A stretch of DNA of 56,984 nt from Bacillus sp. SD075 (GCF_017355165.1 NZ_JADILK010000030.1:1-56984), one strand, 5' to 3'; positions 28,995 to 38,803 are shown, numbered from the stretch's first letter. Numbers and translations are program-made. Notes: generated by a model not told the origin, from the sequence alone.

Positions 28995-31900
28995 ATGAAT
29001 GGATTGCAGAACTTGTTCTCCAAACAAGATGATGTTCATTCGTTAATAGCCGGCATCGATGAAGGACTTAAGGAGCAAATCGTCTCTGGCCTGACAGGTT
29101 CCTCGAGATCACTACTGCTGGCTTCCGTTTATGAAAAGACGAATAGGCCTATTTTATTAGTTACACATAATTTATTACAAGCACAAAAATTCCATGAGGA
29201 CTTATCCAGCTTCATACCTGAGGAAGAATTATATATATATCCAGCCAATGAATTGATTGCCGCTGATTTGAGTGTAGCCAGCCCGGAATTAAGAGCCCAG
29301 CGTGTAGAGGCATTGAACTTTTGGGCGGAGGGAAAGAAAGGGATTGTCATTGCGCCAATTCCCGGGGTGCGTCGTGTGCTTCCTCCAAAGGATATTTGGA
29401 AGAGGCATCAGCTTGCGTTTAATTTAGGGGAAGACATCGAACTGGAACAAACGCTTAATAAATTCATTGCCATGGGTTATAACAGGTCTGAAATGGTTGG
29501 TTCCCCAGGTGAATTCAGTATCAGGGGCGGTATAATCGATATTTATCCGATCACGGAACCTAATCCAATACGAATTGAATTATTCGATACCGAAATAGAT
29601 TCAATAAGGACTTTTTCAAGTGAAGATCAGCGGTCCATCGAGAAACTCAATAAAGTGACGATTGGCCCTGTCAGTGAGGCTTTGCTAGAGACGGAGCATA
29701 TTGAAAGAATCATAACAAGGCTCGAGAGCGGATTAAGTAAAAGCTTGAAGAAACTTAAAGATGAGAAAACCAAGGAACAGCTGGTTCAAACGGTCAGTTA
29801 TGAACTTGAACAGCTGAAAATGGGGAATAAACCCGACAAAATCTTTAAATACTTAAGTTTAGCGTATGAAGATCCAGCTAGTTTAATAGATTATTTACCA
29901 GTAAATGGTTTGGTTTTCTTAGATGAAATCAGTAGAATCCAGGAAATCAATGATTCTTTGGAAAAGGAAGAGGCTGGTTGGTACACGGACCTTTTAAGTC
30001 AGGGACAAATTATCCATGATATAAAATTGGCTCACCCCATGCAGGAATTAATAATGAAATCCAGCAGGCCGTTTGTATACCTTTCATTGTTTTTACGGCA
30101 TGTACCGCATACGAATCCTCAGAATATCCTGAATTTTGCCAGTAAACAAATGCAGAATTTCCACGGACAGATGAATGTGTTCAAAGCTGAACTGGAACGT
30201 TGGAAAAAAGGGAAATATACTGTCGTCATACTTGGACAGGATGAAGAACGGGTAAAAAAGCTGCATTCAGTTTTAGCCGATTATGATATAGAGGCAGCAG
30301 AACTGTTCAATGCGAATAGCATTCTTCCAGGTAAAGTTCAGATTTTACGCGGCAGCCTGAATAGCGGCTTTGAATTACCTATGCAAAAGTTCAGTATCAT
30401 TACGGAAACGGAATTGTTTAATAAAAAGTCAAAGAAATCAGTACGGAGACAGAAACTATCGAATGCGGAGCGAATCAAGAGTTATTCCGAATTGAAAATC
30501 GGTGACTATGTCGTTCATGTTAATCACGGTATCGGTAAATACTTGGGTATTGAAACCCTTACGATAAATGGGGTCCATAAAGATTACCTGAATATTCGTT
30601 ATCAAGCGGATGACAAATTGTATGTTCCTGTCGACCAAATTGATCTTGTCCAAAAATATGTCGGTTCTGAAGGGAAAGAACCGAAGCTTTATAAGCTAGG
30701 CGGGACGGAATGGAAACGTGTTAAAAGTAAGGTTCAATCATCCGTTGAGAACATTGCCGATGATTTAATCAAGTTATATGCAGAAAGGGAAGCGGCTAAG
30801 GGCTATGCCTTTTCACCTGATGGTGATATGCAGAGAGAATTCGAAACATCATTCGCTTATAACGAAACGGAAGATCAATTACGTTCCATAGTCGAAATCA
30901 AAAAGGATATGGAGCGGGAACGGCCGATGGATCGGTTATTATGTGGCGATGTTGGATATGGGAAGACAGAGGTGGCCATCAGGGCCGCTTTTAAAGCCAT
31001 AATGGATGGCAAGCAAGTTGCATTCCTTGTCCCGACCACAATCCTTGCCCAGCAGCATTATGAAACATTAAGGGAGCGTTTTCAGGATTATCCCATTTCG
31101 ATTGGTCCTATGAGTCGTTTCCGGACTAAAAAACAGCAAACGGAGACGATTAAAGGATTGAAGGCAGGCACGGTGGATATTGTGGTTGGCACGCATAGGA
31201 TTTTATCCAAAGATATCGTGTACCGCGATTTGGGGTTGCTTATCATTGATGAAGAACAGCGCTTTGGCGTAACACATAAGGAAAAGATCAAACGGTTAAA
31301 AACAAATGTGGATGTACTGACTTTGACTGCGACGCCGATTCCGAGGACCCTTCATATGTCCATGTTGGGCGTGCGGGATCTGTCCGTCATCGAAACGCCG
31401 CCAGAGAACCGATTCCCGATCCAAACTTATGTCATGGAGTATAATGGCTCGTTGGTAACGGAAGCGATAGAACGGGAATTGGCCAGGGATGGTCAGGTTT
31501 ATTTCCTTTACAATCGGGTAGAGGATATAGCAAGAAAAGCAGAAGAAATTTCCATGCTGGTGCCCGATGCCCGTGTCACCTATGCTCATGGGCAAATGTC
31601 AGAGCAAGAACTGGAAGCTGTCATGTTCGGCTTTTTAGAAGGCGAATATGATGTTTTGGTAAGTACAACGATTATAGAGACGGGCGTCGATATCCCGAAT
31701 GTCAATACGCTTATAGTGAATGAAGCGGATAGAATGGGACTTTCACAGCTCTATCAGCTGCGTGGCCGTGTAGGGCGATCCAATCGGGTGGCATATGCAT
31801 TCTTCACTTATAGGAAAGATAAAGTGTTGACGGAAGTGGCAGAAAAACGTCTCCAATCCATTAAGGAATTTACAGAATTGGGTTCAGGGTTCAAAATCGC

Positions 31901-32531
31901 GATGCGCGATTTATCCATCAGGGGAGCTGGAAACATTCTAGGGGCTCAACAACATGGCTTCATCGATTCAGTTGGTTTTGATCTGTATTCACAAATGTTG
32001 AAAGAAGCAGTAGATGCGAAACGTAATGATCAACCAGCTGAAGAAAAGAACAACCTGGAAATTGATGTTGAAGTGGATGCTTATATCCCTGATGCCTACA
32101 TAATGGATGGACATCAGAAAATAGAAATGTATAAAAGGTTCAGAGGGATTGCTTCGCTTGAAGAAGTGGAAGAATTACAGGATGAAATGATCGATCGTTT
32201 CGGAGAATATCCAGAAGAAGTTTCCTATTTATTCATGATTGCCGAAATGAAGGTACATGCTGAAAAGGCCGGAATTGAAAGCATTAAACAATTAAAGCAG
32301 GAAATCAGCATTCTCCTTAGGGAAACGGTCAGCAGCGATGTGGATGGACAAAAGGTGTTCGAGTTGGGATCGAAGTATGGCCGTATGGTAGGTTTCGGAA
32401 TGGACGGCAATCGAATGAAGCTGGTCCTGCATATAAAAGGCGTAGAACAAAGCAAATGGCTTAATATCTTATTTGAGATGGCCAAAGGTTTACAGTATGT
32501 AAAAAAAGAGACGCAAGCCACAAAAAACTGA
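28995..32531 (+). CDS. mfd: Transcription-repair coupling factor Mfd
   Basis: Displaces RNA polymerase stalled at DNA lesions and recruits UvrA. The 1178 residues contain a UvrB-homology module at the N-terminus (GSPGEFSIRGGIIDIYP), a CarD-like RNAP-interaction domain around residue 500 (KIGDYVVHVNHGIGKYLGI), RecG-type helicase lobes with CGDVGYGKTEVA (about 648-659) and DEEQRFG, GRVGRSNRVAYA in lobe 2, and a C-terminal TRCF domain. GAGAGGGGGG precedes the ATG. The gene stands alone between fin and spoVT. Confidence 0.98.
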   Translation: MNGLQNLFSKQDDVHSLIAGIDEGLKEQIVSGLTGSSRSLLLASVYEKTNRPILLVTHNLLQAQKFHEDLSSFIPEEELYIYPANELIAADLSVASPELRAQRVEALNFWAEGKKGIVIAPIPGVRRVLPPKDIWKRHQLAFNLGEDIELEQTLNKFIAMGYNRSEMVGSPGEFSIRGGIIDIYPITEPNPIRIELFDTEIDSIRTFSSEDQRSIEKLNKVTIGPVSEALLETEHIERIITRLESGLSKSLKKLKDEKTKEQLVQTVSYELEQLKMGNKPDKIFKYLSLAYEDPASLIDYLPVNGLVFLDEISRIQEINDSLEKEEAGWYTDLLSQGQIIHDIKLAHPMQELIMKSSRPFVYLSLFLRHVPHTNPQNILNFASKQMQNFHGQMNVFKAELERWKKGKYTVVILGQDEERVKKLHSVLADYDIEAAELFNANSILPGKVQILRGSLNSGFELPMQKFSIITETELFNKKSKKSVRRQKLSNAERIKSYSELKIGDYVVHVNHGIGKYLGIETLTINGVHKDYLNIRYQADDKLYVPVDQIDLVQKYVGSEGKEPKLYKLGGTEWKRVKSKVQSSVENIADDLIKLYAEREAAKGYAFSPDGDMQREFETSFAYNETEDQLRSIVEIKKDMERERPMDRLLCGDVGYGKTEVAIRAAFKAIMDGKQVAFLVPTTILAQQHYETLRERFQDYPISIGPMSRFRTKKQQTETIKGLKAGTVDIVVGTHRILSKDIVYRDLGLLIIDEEQRFGVTHKEKIKRLKTNVDVLTLTATPIPRTLHMSMLGVRDLSVIETPPENRFPIQTYVMEYNGSLVTEAIERELARDGQVYFLYNRVEDIARKAEEISMLVPDARVTYAHGQMSEQELEAVMFGFLEGEYDVLVSTTIIETGVDIPNVNTLIVNEADRMGLSQLYQLRGRVGRSNRVAYAFFTYRKDKVLTEVAEKRLQSIKEFTELGSGFKIAMRDLSIRGAGNILGAQQHGFIDSVGFDLYSQMLKEAVDAKRNDQPAEEKNNLEIDVEVDAYIPDAYIMDGHQKIEMYKRFRGIASLEEVEELQDEMIDRFGEYPEEVSYLFMIAEMKVHAEKAGIESIKQLKQEISILLRETVSSDVDGQKVFELGSKYGRMVGFGMDGNRMKLVLHIKGVEQSKWLNILFEMAKGLQYVKKETQATKN

Positions 32532-32613
32532 ATTGAATGATTGTCCTCAGGAAGAAATTTCTTTAGGTATCATGGTAAAAAATGAAACAAAAAAAGAAAA
32601 ATTTTTTCAAAGT

Positions 32614-32642
32614 GCATAGAACTTACCATTAGAAAAATACTA
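32614..32642 (+). promoter_or_regulatory. Candidate sigma-G promoter of spoVT
   Basis: GCATA (32614-32618), 17-bp spacer, AATACTA (32636-32642). The -10 matches the sigma-G CATAMTA in six of seven positions. It lies 77 bp before spoVT, a known sigma-G gene. Confidence 0.65.
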
Positions 32643-32719
32643 AGTACAATAGCTGGTGATGATTTTGCTGCAAAATGAGGATTTATCAAATCAATTAGAT
32701 GAAAGTGAGGCAACATTAG

Positions 32720-33256
32720 ATGAAAGCAACTGGTATCGTTCGCCGAATTGATGATTTAGGAAGAGTCGTCATCCCGAAAGAAATCCGCAGGACCCTCCGT
32801 ATTCGTGAAGGAGATCCACTGGAAATATTTGTGGATAGAGATGGGGAAGTCATCCTAAAGAAATACTCTCCTATCAGTGAATTAGGCGATTTTGCAAGGG
32901 AATATGCAGAAGCACTTTATGATAGCCTTGGAAATCCAGTTATGATTTGTGACAGGGATACTTACATTGCAGTGGCAGGCGGCTCCAAAAAAGAATACTT
33001 AAATAAAAGCGTTAGTGAACTAGTGGAAAAAATCATGGAAGAAAGAAATCCTGTCCTGGAGTCTCCCAACGGACAAATTTCATTTGTAGATTCCAATGAT
33101 GAAGAAGTTCAATCTTATACTGCAGCTCCGATCATTGCGAGTGGCGACCCGATTGGTGCCGTCTTGATTTTCTCTAAAGATAGTACCATTGGTGAAGTGG
33201 AACAGAAATCGGTTGAAACAGCAGCGAGTTTCCTAGCTAGACAAATGGAACAGTAA
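32720..33256 (+). CDS. spoVT: Stage V sporulation transcription regulator SpoVT
   Basis: Forespore regulator that tunes sigma-G genes, including SASP and germination genes. An N-terminal AbrB-type swapped hairpin (GIVRRIDDLGRVVIPKEIRR, residues 4-23) is joined to a C-terminal GAF-like domain (about 60-178) of unknown ligand. The length of 178 equals that of B. subtilis. GAAAGTGAGG precedes the ATG. It shares its DNA-binding fold with abrB at 8.0-8.3 kb. It is framed by a sigma-G promoter candidate and a strong terminator. Confidence 0.97.
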   Translation: MKATGIVRRIDDLGRVVIPKEIRRTLRIREGDPLEIFVDRDGEVILKKYSPISELGDFAREYAEALYDSLGNPVMICDRDTYIAVAGGSKKEYLNKSVSELVEKIMEERNPVLESPNGQISFVDSNDEEVQSYTAAPIIASGDPIGAVLIFSKDSTIGEVEQKSVETAASFLARQMEQ

Positions 33257-33288
33257 CCTTGGACATGCCATTATATTCTTAAAGGTGG

Positions 33289-33316
33289 AAAGGGCAGCAA
33301 TCGCGCTGCCCTTTTT
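33289..33316 (+). terminator. Terminator after spoVT
   Basis: AAGGGCAGC and GCTGCCCTT form a perfect stem, followed by a T-run. Confidence 0.9.
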
Positions 33317-33435
33317 GCTCTTTCTAAAAGGTTAACCGGATGGGGGCAGACATAATGAGGGGAGAATATTCTTCAAAGTGAATATGGAAAATAATTAACA
33401 GTATGGATGTGATTGAAAAATAACGATTAGAATTA

Positions 33436-33444
33436 TGCTATAAT
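33436..33444 (+). promoter_or_regulatory. Extended -10 promoter of yabM
   Basis: TGCTATAAT, a perfect extended -10. The nearest -35-like TTGAAA (33413-33418) is 20 bp away, too far to be normal. Confidence 0.5.
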
Positions 33445-33477
33445 AACTACCACATATGAGTGAAAAGGGGAAAAAGA

Positions 33478-35100
33478 ATGGCTGAAAAGCCTTATAAAAC
33501 ATCAAATGAACTTTTTCGGGGTGCGCTGATTTTAAGCGTAGCAGCGATTATAGTAAAAGTATTGAGTGCGGCTTATCGCATACCTTATCAGAACATTGCG
33601 GGTGATATCGGGTTTTATATCTATCAACAGGTTTATCCCTTTTACGGTGTTGCTTTTACATTATCAACACTTGGCTTTCCGGTAGTCATATCCAAGCTTA
33701 TGGCAGAACGGGGGCCCTCCAAAAATAACTTTGCGGTCAAGGACATTTTAGTGACATCATTCATCGTCTTAAGTTCGATAGGGGTCATGATGTTTGCTGC
33801 ACTATTCCTTGGCGCTGATTCGATTGCAGGATGGATGAAGGATCCGCATTTAGCCGGTCTGCTGAGAATCGTTGCCTTTTCCTATTTATTAATGCCGATT
33901 TCATCTATTTTAAGAGGCTATTTTCAAGGAATGAACAACATGTTACCGACGGCAAGTTCGCAGGTCGCTGAACAATGCATCCGTGTATTGACGATACTTG
34001 TGCTTTCCACACTATTCGTGTATCTAGGGTACTCTCCTTATATGGTCGGCAAGGGGGCGGTCTTCGGTTCAATTACCGGAGGCATAACTGGACTGGGACT
34101 GCTTATTGCTTTCGTTATTTTAAGAAAAGAATGGAAGCTTTTTTTACGAATGAGAATCAAACCGGTAAATTTCATTAAAATTTCCAAGGTCCTGATTTTC
34201 CAAGGTTTGGCCTTTTGCATAACTGGCTTGATCCTTATCTTGTTTCAGTTCGTCGATTCACTGCACCTATATTCCCTACTAAGGGAAACGGGTATGGGGG
34301 AAAGGGAAGCCAAGGAATGGAAAGGAGTATATGACCGTGGACAGCCGTTGCTTCAGTTAGGTACAGTCGTTGCCAATTCTTTTGCATTGGTGCTTGTACC
34401 TGTAATATCCGAATTCGTTCAGAGGAACAATGAACATGAATTATTGAATAAGATTAAATTGGCCCTTCGTGTAAGCGCGACGATAGGGCTCGCAGCTGCG
34501 ATTGGGCTGGTAGTGACGATGAAGCCTGTCAATCATATGCTGTTCATGGATGCCAAAGGGACAATTACTTTAGCAATTTTCTCTTTATCGATTTTATTCA
34601 CATCCCTCATAATGGCAGAAGCGGCCGTGATTCAAAGTTTGGGCTATTCATTCGTACCGGTGATCATTACGATTGTGGGGGTGGGCAGCAAGTGGGTTTT
34701 AAACCTTGTTCTTGTGCCCCATTATAAAATCGCTGGAGCAGCCTCGGCAACTGTTCTTGCGTTTATGATCATGACTGTATTATTTTATGTGGCTTTGAGA
34801 GTGCATATTAAAAAGCCATTAATTGAAAAGAAGCACATGTTAATAATCTTGAAGAGTACGATTTACATGGGTACGGCGGTTGTTTTATTCAATAGCTTAT
34901 TCGAATGGATGTTTTCAGGAGAGAGCCGGTTGTTAGCTACGATCCAAGCTTTGATCGGTGTAGGAATCGGTGCAGCCGTTTTTGTGATGACCGCCCTTCG
35001 TGCCGGCTTATTTGGTGAAGCAGAACTTTCACTTATACCTGCAGGTACAAAGCTTAAACGATTTATAATAACGGATAGGAGTATACGAAACCATGAATGA
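33478..35100 (+). CDS. yabM: MATE/MVF family polysaccharide flippase-like protein YabM
   Basis: Polytopic membrane protein of the MurJ/SpoVB (polysaccharide_synt) family with about 14 membrane segments in 540 residues. Relatives move lipid-linked sugars across the membrane; the substrate of YabM is not known. The conserved opening GALILSVAAIIVKVLSAAYR (residues about 15-34) and RIPYQNIAGDIGFYIYQQVY are typical of the SpoVB subgroup. ATG 33478 follows AAAAGGGG; the frame reaches back to 33460. It overlaps yabN by 8 bp and starts the yabM-yabN-rqcP run. Confidence 0.92.
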   Translation: MAEKPYKTSNELFRGALILSVAAIIVKVLSAAYRIPYQNIAGDIGFYIYQQVYPFYGVAFTLSTLGFPVVISKLMAERGPSKNNFAVKDILVTSFIVLSSIGVMMFAALFLGADSIAGWMKDPHLAGLLRIVAFSYLLMPISSILRGYFQGMNNMLPTASSQVAEQCIRVLTILVLSTLFVYLGYSPYMVGKGAVFGSITGGITGLGLLIAFVILRKEWKLFLRMRIKPVNFIKISKVLIFQGLAFCITGLILILFQFVDSLHLYSLLRETGMGEREAKEWKGVYDRGQPLLQLGTVVANSFALVLVPVISEFVQRNNEHELLNKIKLALRVSATIGLAAAIGLVVTMKPVNHMLFMDAKGTITLAIFSLSILFTSLIMAEAAVIQSLGYSFVPVIITIVGVGSKWVLNLVLVPHYKIAGAASATVLAFMIMTVLFYVALRVHIKKPLIEKKHMLIILKSTIYMGTAVVLFNSLFEWMFSGESRLLATIQALIGVGIGAAVFVMTALRAGLFGEAELSLIPAGTKLKRFIITDRSIRNHE

Positions 35101-36565
35101 GATTAAGATAATAGGCCTTGGTGCAGGGGATTTAGATCAGCTTCCACTAGGGATTTATAAAGAATTGATACAAACAGAACAATGCTTCGTCAGAACGATC
35201 GATCATCCGGTAATCGAAGATTTGAAAAGGGAAGGAATCAATTTCACGGCGTTTGACGGGATATATGAAAAGCACGACCAATTTGAAGCGGTATATGAAG
35301 AAATTGCCGGAACTTTATTACAAGAGGCTTCGAACCGTTCCATTTTATACGCGGTTCCGGGACATCCTATGGTTGCGGAAAAAACGGTTCAGCTTTTGCT
35401 CGAAAAGGGTCCGGCTCTTGGAATATCCATTAAACTGGAAGGTGGGCAAAGTTTCCTGGATCCATTGTTTCAGGCTGTTAAGATCGACCCGATTGAAGGG
35501 TTCCAGCTTTTGGATGGAACAGATCTTTTACCGGATGATTTGCACATTACCCAGCATATGATTATCGGACAGGTGTATGACGCATTCAGTGCATCCAATG
35601 TGAAATTGACTTTAATGGAAAAACTTCCGGATGACTATGAGGTATATATCGTTACAGCGGCAGGCAGCAGTCAGGAAAAAGTGACAAAATGTGCTCTGTT
35701 CGAGCTCGACCGTCAGATGGAGTTAAGTAACTTGACGAGTGTGTATGTCCCGCCTGTTAAAGATGAAGCGTTACAGTATCGGGAGTTTTCTAAGCTACGG
35801 CAGATCATCGCGGAACTTAGAGGTCCTGACGGATGTCCTTGGGATAAGAAACAAACTCATGAAAGCTTGAAGAAATATCTAATAGAAGAGGCGTACGAGC
35901 TGATTGATTCCATCGATGAAGAGGACGATGAGGGCATGGTTGGTGAACTTGGGGATGTCCTGCTTCAGGTGATGCTTCATTCACAAATCGGTGAAGATGA
36001 GGGGATGTTCACGATCGATGATGTGATTGGAGGCATTACGGCGAAAATGATTCGACGCCACCCTCATGTATTCGGAAATGTTGAAGTGAACGGCGAAGAG
36101 GATGTATTAGTGAACTGGCAGAAAATCAAAGAAGGTGAAAAAGGCAGCGAAACAAAAGCCCCGAAATCCATACTGGATGGCATTGAGAAATCGCTGCCAA
36201 ACTTACTTCGGGCCGAAGAGTATCAAAAAAGGGCTGCAAAGGTTGGATTTGATTGGGATGAGGTTTCCGAAGCCTGGAAAAAGGTCAGGGAAGAAGTGCA
36301 GGAATTGGAAGAGGAATTATTAAGCCCGAACAGGGATGTCGAAAGAATAAAATCAGAGCTGGGCGACCTCTTTTTTGCGCTTGTCAACATTTCACGTTAT
36401 TATGACATACAAGCGGAAGAAGCCGTCTACAAAGCAAACCAGAAATTCCACCAGCGTTTTACATATATAGAAGAGTGCATTCAAAGGGCAGACAAAAAAT
36501 TCAAGGATTATACATTGGAAGAACTGGATTCATATTGGGAAGACGCAAAAGCTAAAGGACTTTAA
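35093..36565 (+). CDS. yabN: Tetrapyrrole methylase-MazG fusion protein YabN
   Basis: Two-domain protein of 490 residues. The N-terminal part (about 1-225) has the SAM-dependent tetrapyrrole methylase fold (IIGLGAGDLDQLPLG, AVPGHPMVAEKTV). The C-terminal MazG nucleotide pyrophosphohydrolase part includes LRGPDGCPWDKKQTHESLKK, EEAYELIDSID and ELGDVLLQVMLHSQ, with acidic metal ligands. The MazG half probably cleans up abnormal NTPs; the role of the methylase half is unclear. The start overlaps yabM, and GGAG lies about 12 bp upstream. rqcP follows 17 bp later. Confidence 0.94.
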   Translation: MNEIKIIGLGAGDLDQLPLGIYKELIQTEQCFVRTIDHPVIEDLKREGINFTAFDGIYEKHDQFEAVYEEIAGTLLQEASNRSILYAVPGHPMVAEKTVQLLLEKGPALGISIKLEGGQSFLDPLFQAVKIDPIEGFQLLDGTDLLPDDLHITQHMIIGQVYDAFSASNVKLTLMEKLPDDYEVYIVTAAGSSQEKVTKCALFELDRQMELSNLTSVYVPPVKDEALQYREFSKLRQIIAELRGPDGCPWDKKQTHESLKKYLIEEAYELIDSIDEEDDEGMVGELGDVLLQVMLHSQIGEDEGMFTIDDVIGGITAKMIRRHPHVFGNVEVNGEEDVLVNWQKIKEGEKGSETKAPKSILDGIEKSLPNLLRAEEYQKRAAKVGFDWDEVSEAWKKVREEVQELEEELLSPNRDVERIKSELGDLFFALVNISRYYDIQAEEAVYKANQKFHQRFTYIEECIQRADKKFKDYTLEELDSYWEDAKAKGL

Positions 36566-36582
36566 TTAAGGGAGAGATTTGA

Positions 36583-36852
36583 ATGTCGATGAGATTGGAT
36601 AAATTCCTAAAAGTTTCAAGGTTGATCAAGCGCCGCACACTTGCGAAGGAAGTTGCGGATAAAGGGAGAATCACGATTAACGGACAACAGGCCAAAGCAA
36701 GTTCGAATGTGAAAGATGGCGATGAGCTGACTGTAAGATTCGGTCAAAAGCTGGTTACGGTACGTGTCGATAAAATTCAAGAAACCACGAAAAAAGAAGC
36801 GGCTGCAGATATGTATACCATCGTAAAGGAAGAAAAGCTAGCGGAGGAGTAA
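36583..36852 (+). CDS. rqcP: Ribosome quality control protein RqcP (YabO)
   Basis: S4-domain RNA-binding protein that works with RqcH to add alanine tails to nascent chains on split 50S subunits. The S4 motif fills the first 60 residues: MRLDKFLKVSRLIKRRTLAK, ADKGRITINGQQAK and GDELTVRFG. Its 89 residues are the usual size. AAGGGAGAG precedes the ATG. It ends the yabM-yabN-rqcP unit; yabP, a sporulation gene, starts 77 bp later. Confidence 0.95.
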   Translation: MSMRLDKFLKVSRLIKRRTLAKEVADKGRITINGQQAKASSNVKDGDELTVRFGQKLVTVRVDKIQETTKKEAAADMYTIVKEEKLAEE

Positions 36853-36928
36853 GGACAGGCTTGGTTCTAATTCCACCCTTACGGACATACACTTGTACAA
36901 AATCAGTGGTACTGTGAGGGATGAAAAA

Positions 36929-37237
36929 ATGAGCCAATATAATGATCCGAATGCTGGTTACACAAAGGGAACGATCCAAGAGCATGATGTAACGATGAAA
37001 GGCCGCCGTTTACTTGATATTACGGGTGTCAAACAAGTTGAAAGTTTTGATAATGAAGAGTTTCTGCTCGAAACGTCAATGGGATTCCTATCTATCCGGG
37101 GCCAAAACTTGCAAATGAAGAACTTAGACGTTGATAAAGGCATCGTTTCCATTAAGGGAAAGATTTTCGACCTCGTTTATTTAGATGAGCAATCAGGGGA
37201 GAAAGCTAAAGGCTTCTTTGGCAAATTGTTCAAATGA
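36929..37237 (+). CDS. yabP: Sporulation protein YabP
   Basis: Small sporulation protein, needed in B. subtilis for normal spore formation; the molecular role is unknown. The 102 residues keep the family core KGRRLLDITGVKQVESFDNE and the end SGEKAKGFFGKLFK. The frame extends to 36893, but ATG 36929 with GAGGG 8 bp upstream gives the family start. In B. subtilis yabPQ are sigma-E genes; CATACACT at 36884-36891 is a possible sigma-E -10, but no good -35 was seen. It overlaps yabQ by 4 bp (ATGA). Confidence 0.93.
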   Translation: MSQYNDPNAGYTKGTIQEHDVTMKGRRLLDITGVKQVESFDNEEFLLETSMGFLSIRGQNLQMKNLDVDKGIVSIKGKIFDLVYLDEQSGEKAKGFFGKLFK

Positions 37238-37866
37238 CCTTATCGATCCAATTTTATACGTTGCTTGCGATGATAGGCATGGGCAGTGGTTTTGGAGCTG
37301 CCCTGGATACGTATAGCCGGTTCCTGAATCGTTCAGAAAGGAAAAGGTGGATTGTATTCATCCATGACTTCCTTTTCTGGATCATTCAGGGTCTCCTTAT
37401 TTTTTATGTTTTGTTTTTAGTGAATGAGGGAGAGTTTCGCCTCTATTTATTTTTGGCCTTATTATGCGGTTTTTCCGCTTATCAAGCACTTTTCAAAGGT
37501 TTCTATCAACGTTTTTTGGAGATTTTGATAATACTTGTGATAAAGTTGGCGAGATTTATAACGGATTCGGTTTACGTGCTGATATTTCTACCGATAAAAT
37601 GGGTAATGGTATCTGTATTGGCCCTCATCATTGGGATAGGTAAGTTCGTTTTAGCCTTATTAAAATGGGCTGGGAAAATACTTCTCTTTATTTTGAATAT
37701 ATTCTGGAGGCCATTAAAATGGATTCTGACTTATATATGGGATTTATTGCCGGTTTTTGTTACGAAAAACGTCGGGAAGTTTTATAATAAAGGAAAAGGG
37801 ATTTTATTGAAAATAAAGAATTCTATATTTAGAACGATAAATGGATGGAGAAATAAAAAGAAATGA
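37234..37866 (+). CDS. yabQ: Spore cortex biosynthesis protein YabQ
   Basis: Membrane protein of the mother cell, required for cortex formation in B. subtilis. In 210 residues I see about five hydrophobic segments (near 5-25, 42-62, 66-86, 95-112, 115-165) and a basic C-terminal tail ending in RNKKK. Length matches the family (211). Its ATG overlaps the yabP stop, so the two are translationally coupled. divIC follows 14 bp after the stop. Confidence 0.93.
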   Translation: MTLSIQFYTLLAMIGMGSGFGAALDTYSRFLNRSERKRWIVFIHDFLFWIIQGLLIFYVLFLVNEGEFRLYLFLALLCGFSAYQALFKGFYQRFLEILIILVIKLARFITDSVYVLIFLPIKWVMVSVLALIIGIGKFVLALLKWAGKILLFILNIFWRPLKWILTYIWDLLPVFVTKNVGKFYNKGKGILLKIKNSIFRTINGWRNKKK

Positions 37867-37879
37867 GGAGCGATAAAAA

Positions 37880-38266
37880 ATGAGTAGCCTGCGTAAAAGG
37901 AAAGTGGCAAAAATAGAAAATCCCTACGTCGCTCAACAAGAGAAAAAAGTAAAAACCGTAGAAAAAAAGAAGCGTGGTCTTATGCGTAGATTAACTCTTT
38001 ACTCAGTTTTCGCCGCAGTCTTTTTGATTTTATCTGTTTCCACCCTCATATCGCAAAATGTTGCCTTGGACGAGAAAGTTAAACAGAAGGAAGAATTGAA
38101 GGGAAAGTTAGCTGAATTGAAAAAAGGCGAGACCCTTCTTAAAGAAGAAATCGTAAAGCTTAATGACGACGACTATATAGCGAAAATAGCCAGACGGGAT
38201 TATTTCTTATCTGAAAAAGGCGAAATCATTTTTACCCTTCCAAAAGGGAAGGAAGATAGTGACTAA
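37880..38266 (+). CDS. divIC: Cell division protein DivIC (FtsB-like)
   Basis: Bitopic septum protein that forms a complex with FtsL and DivIB in the divisome. The 128 residues show a basic cytoplasmic N-terminus, one membrane segment (about 40-60, LYSVFAAVFLILSVSTLI), a coiled coil (about 65-100) and the conserved DDYIAKIARRDYFLSEKGE. ATGAGGAGCG precedes the ATG. It is the last gene before the strong yabR promoter. Confidence 0.96.
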   Translation: MSSLRKRKVAKIENPYVAQQEKKVKTVEKKKRGLMRRLTLYSVFAAVFLILSVSTLISQNVALDEKVKQKEELKGKLAELKKGETLLKEEIVKLNDDDYIAKIARRDYFLSEKGEIIFTLPKGKEDSD

Positions 38267-38268
38267 TA

Positions 38269-38298
38269 TTGACACTGTTTTTTTACTTTCGTTATAAT
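38269..38298 (+). promoter_or_regulatory. Sigma-A promoter of yabR
   Basis: TTGACA, 18-bp spacer, TATAAT, both hexamers perfect. It begins right after the divIC stop codon; start near 38305. Confidence 0.8.
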
Positions 38299-38347
38299 AT
38301 AGTATGAAGAGATTTTTTTAACATTTCTAAGGAGGAACATTTTTTTT

Positions 38348-38803
38348 ATGTCAATCGAAGTAGGCAGCAAGTTACAAGGTAAAGTAACAGGCATAACTAA
38401 TTTTGGTGCATTTGTAGAGCTACCTCAAGGATCAACCGGTCTTGTCCATATCAGTGAAGTGGCTGATAACTATGTCAAGGATATCAATGATCATTTAAAA
38501 GTGGGCGATACAGTTGAGGTGAAAGTCATCAATGTAAAAGATGGCAAGATTGGCTTGTCCATAAAAAAAGCGATAGACCGTCCTGAAGGTGAGCAAAAAC
38601 CTGCATACACACCACGTCCGCGCCAAGGAAAAGGGAATGACAGCCGTTCCAAAGACTTCCGCTCTAAAGGTAATAGTTTCCAGCCAAAGGAAAACTTTGA
38701 GCAAAAAATGGCTAAATTCTTAAAAGATAGCGAAGACCGCTTAACGACCCTTAAACGTAGCACCGAAACGAAACGGGGAGGTCGAGGAGGAAGACGCGGA
38801 TAA
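38348..38803 (+). CDS. yabR: S1 domain RNA-binding protein YabR
   Basis: General RNA-binding protein of the S1 family; function not established. The S1 OB-fold fills residues 1-75 (GSKLQGKVTGITNFGAFVEL, GLVHISEVADNYV, IGLSIKKA). The remaining half is low-complexity and basic, ending in KRGGRGGRRG, an RGG-like tail. At 151 residues it is longer than the B. subtilis protein (128), mainly in this tail. GGAGG precedes the ATG. A very strong promoter suggests high expression. Confidence 0.93.
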   Translation: MSIEVGSKLQGKVTGITNFGAFVELPQGSTGLVHISEVADNYVKDINDHLKVGDTVEVKVINVKDGKIGLSIKKAIDRPEGEQKPAYTPRPRQGKGNDSRSKDFRSKGNSFQPKENFEQKMAKFLKDSEDRLTTLKRSTETKRGGRGGRRG

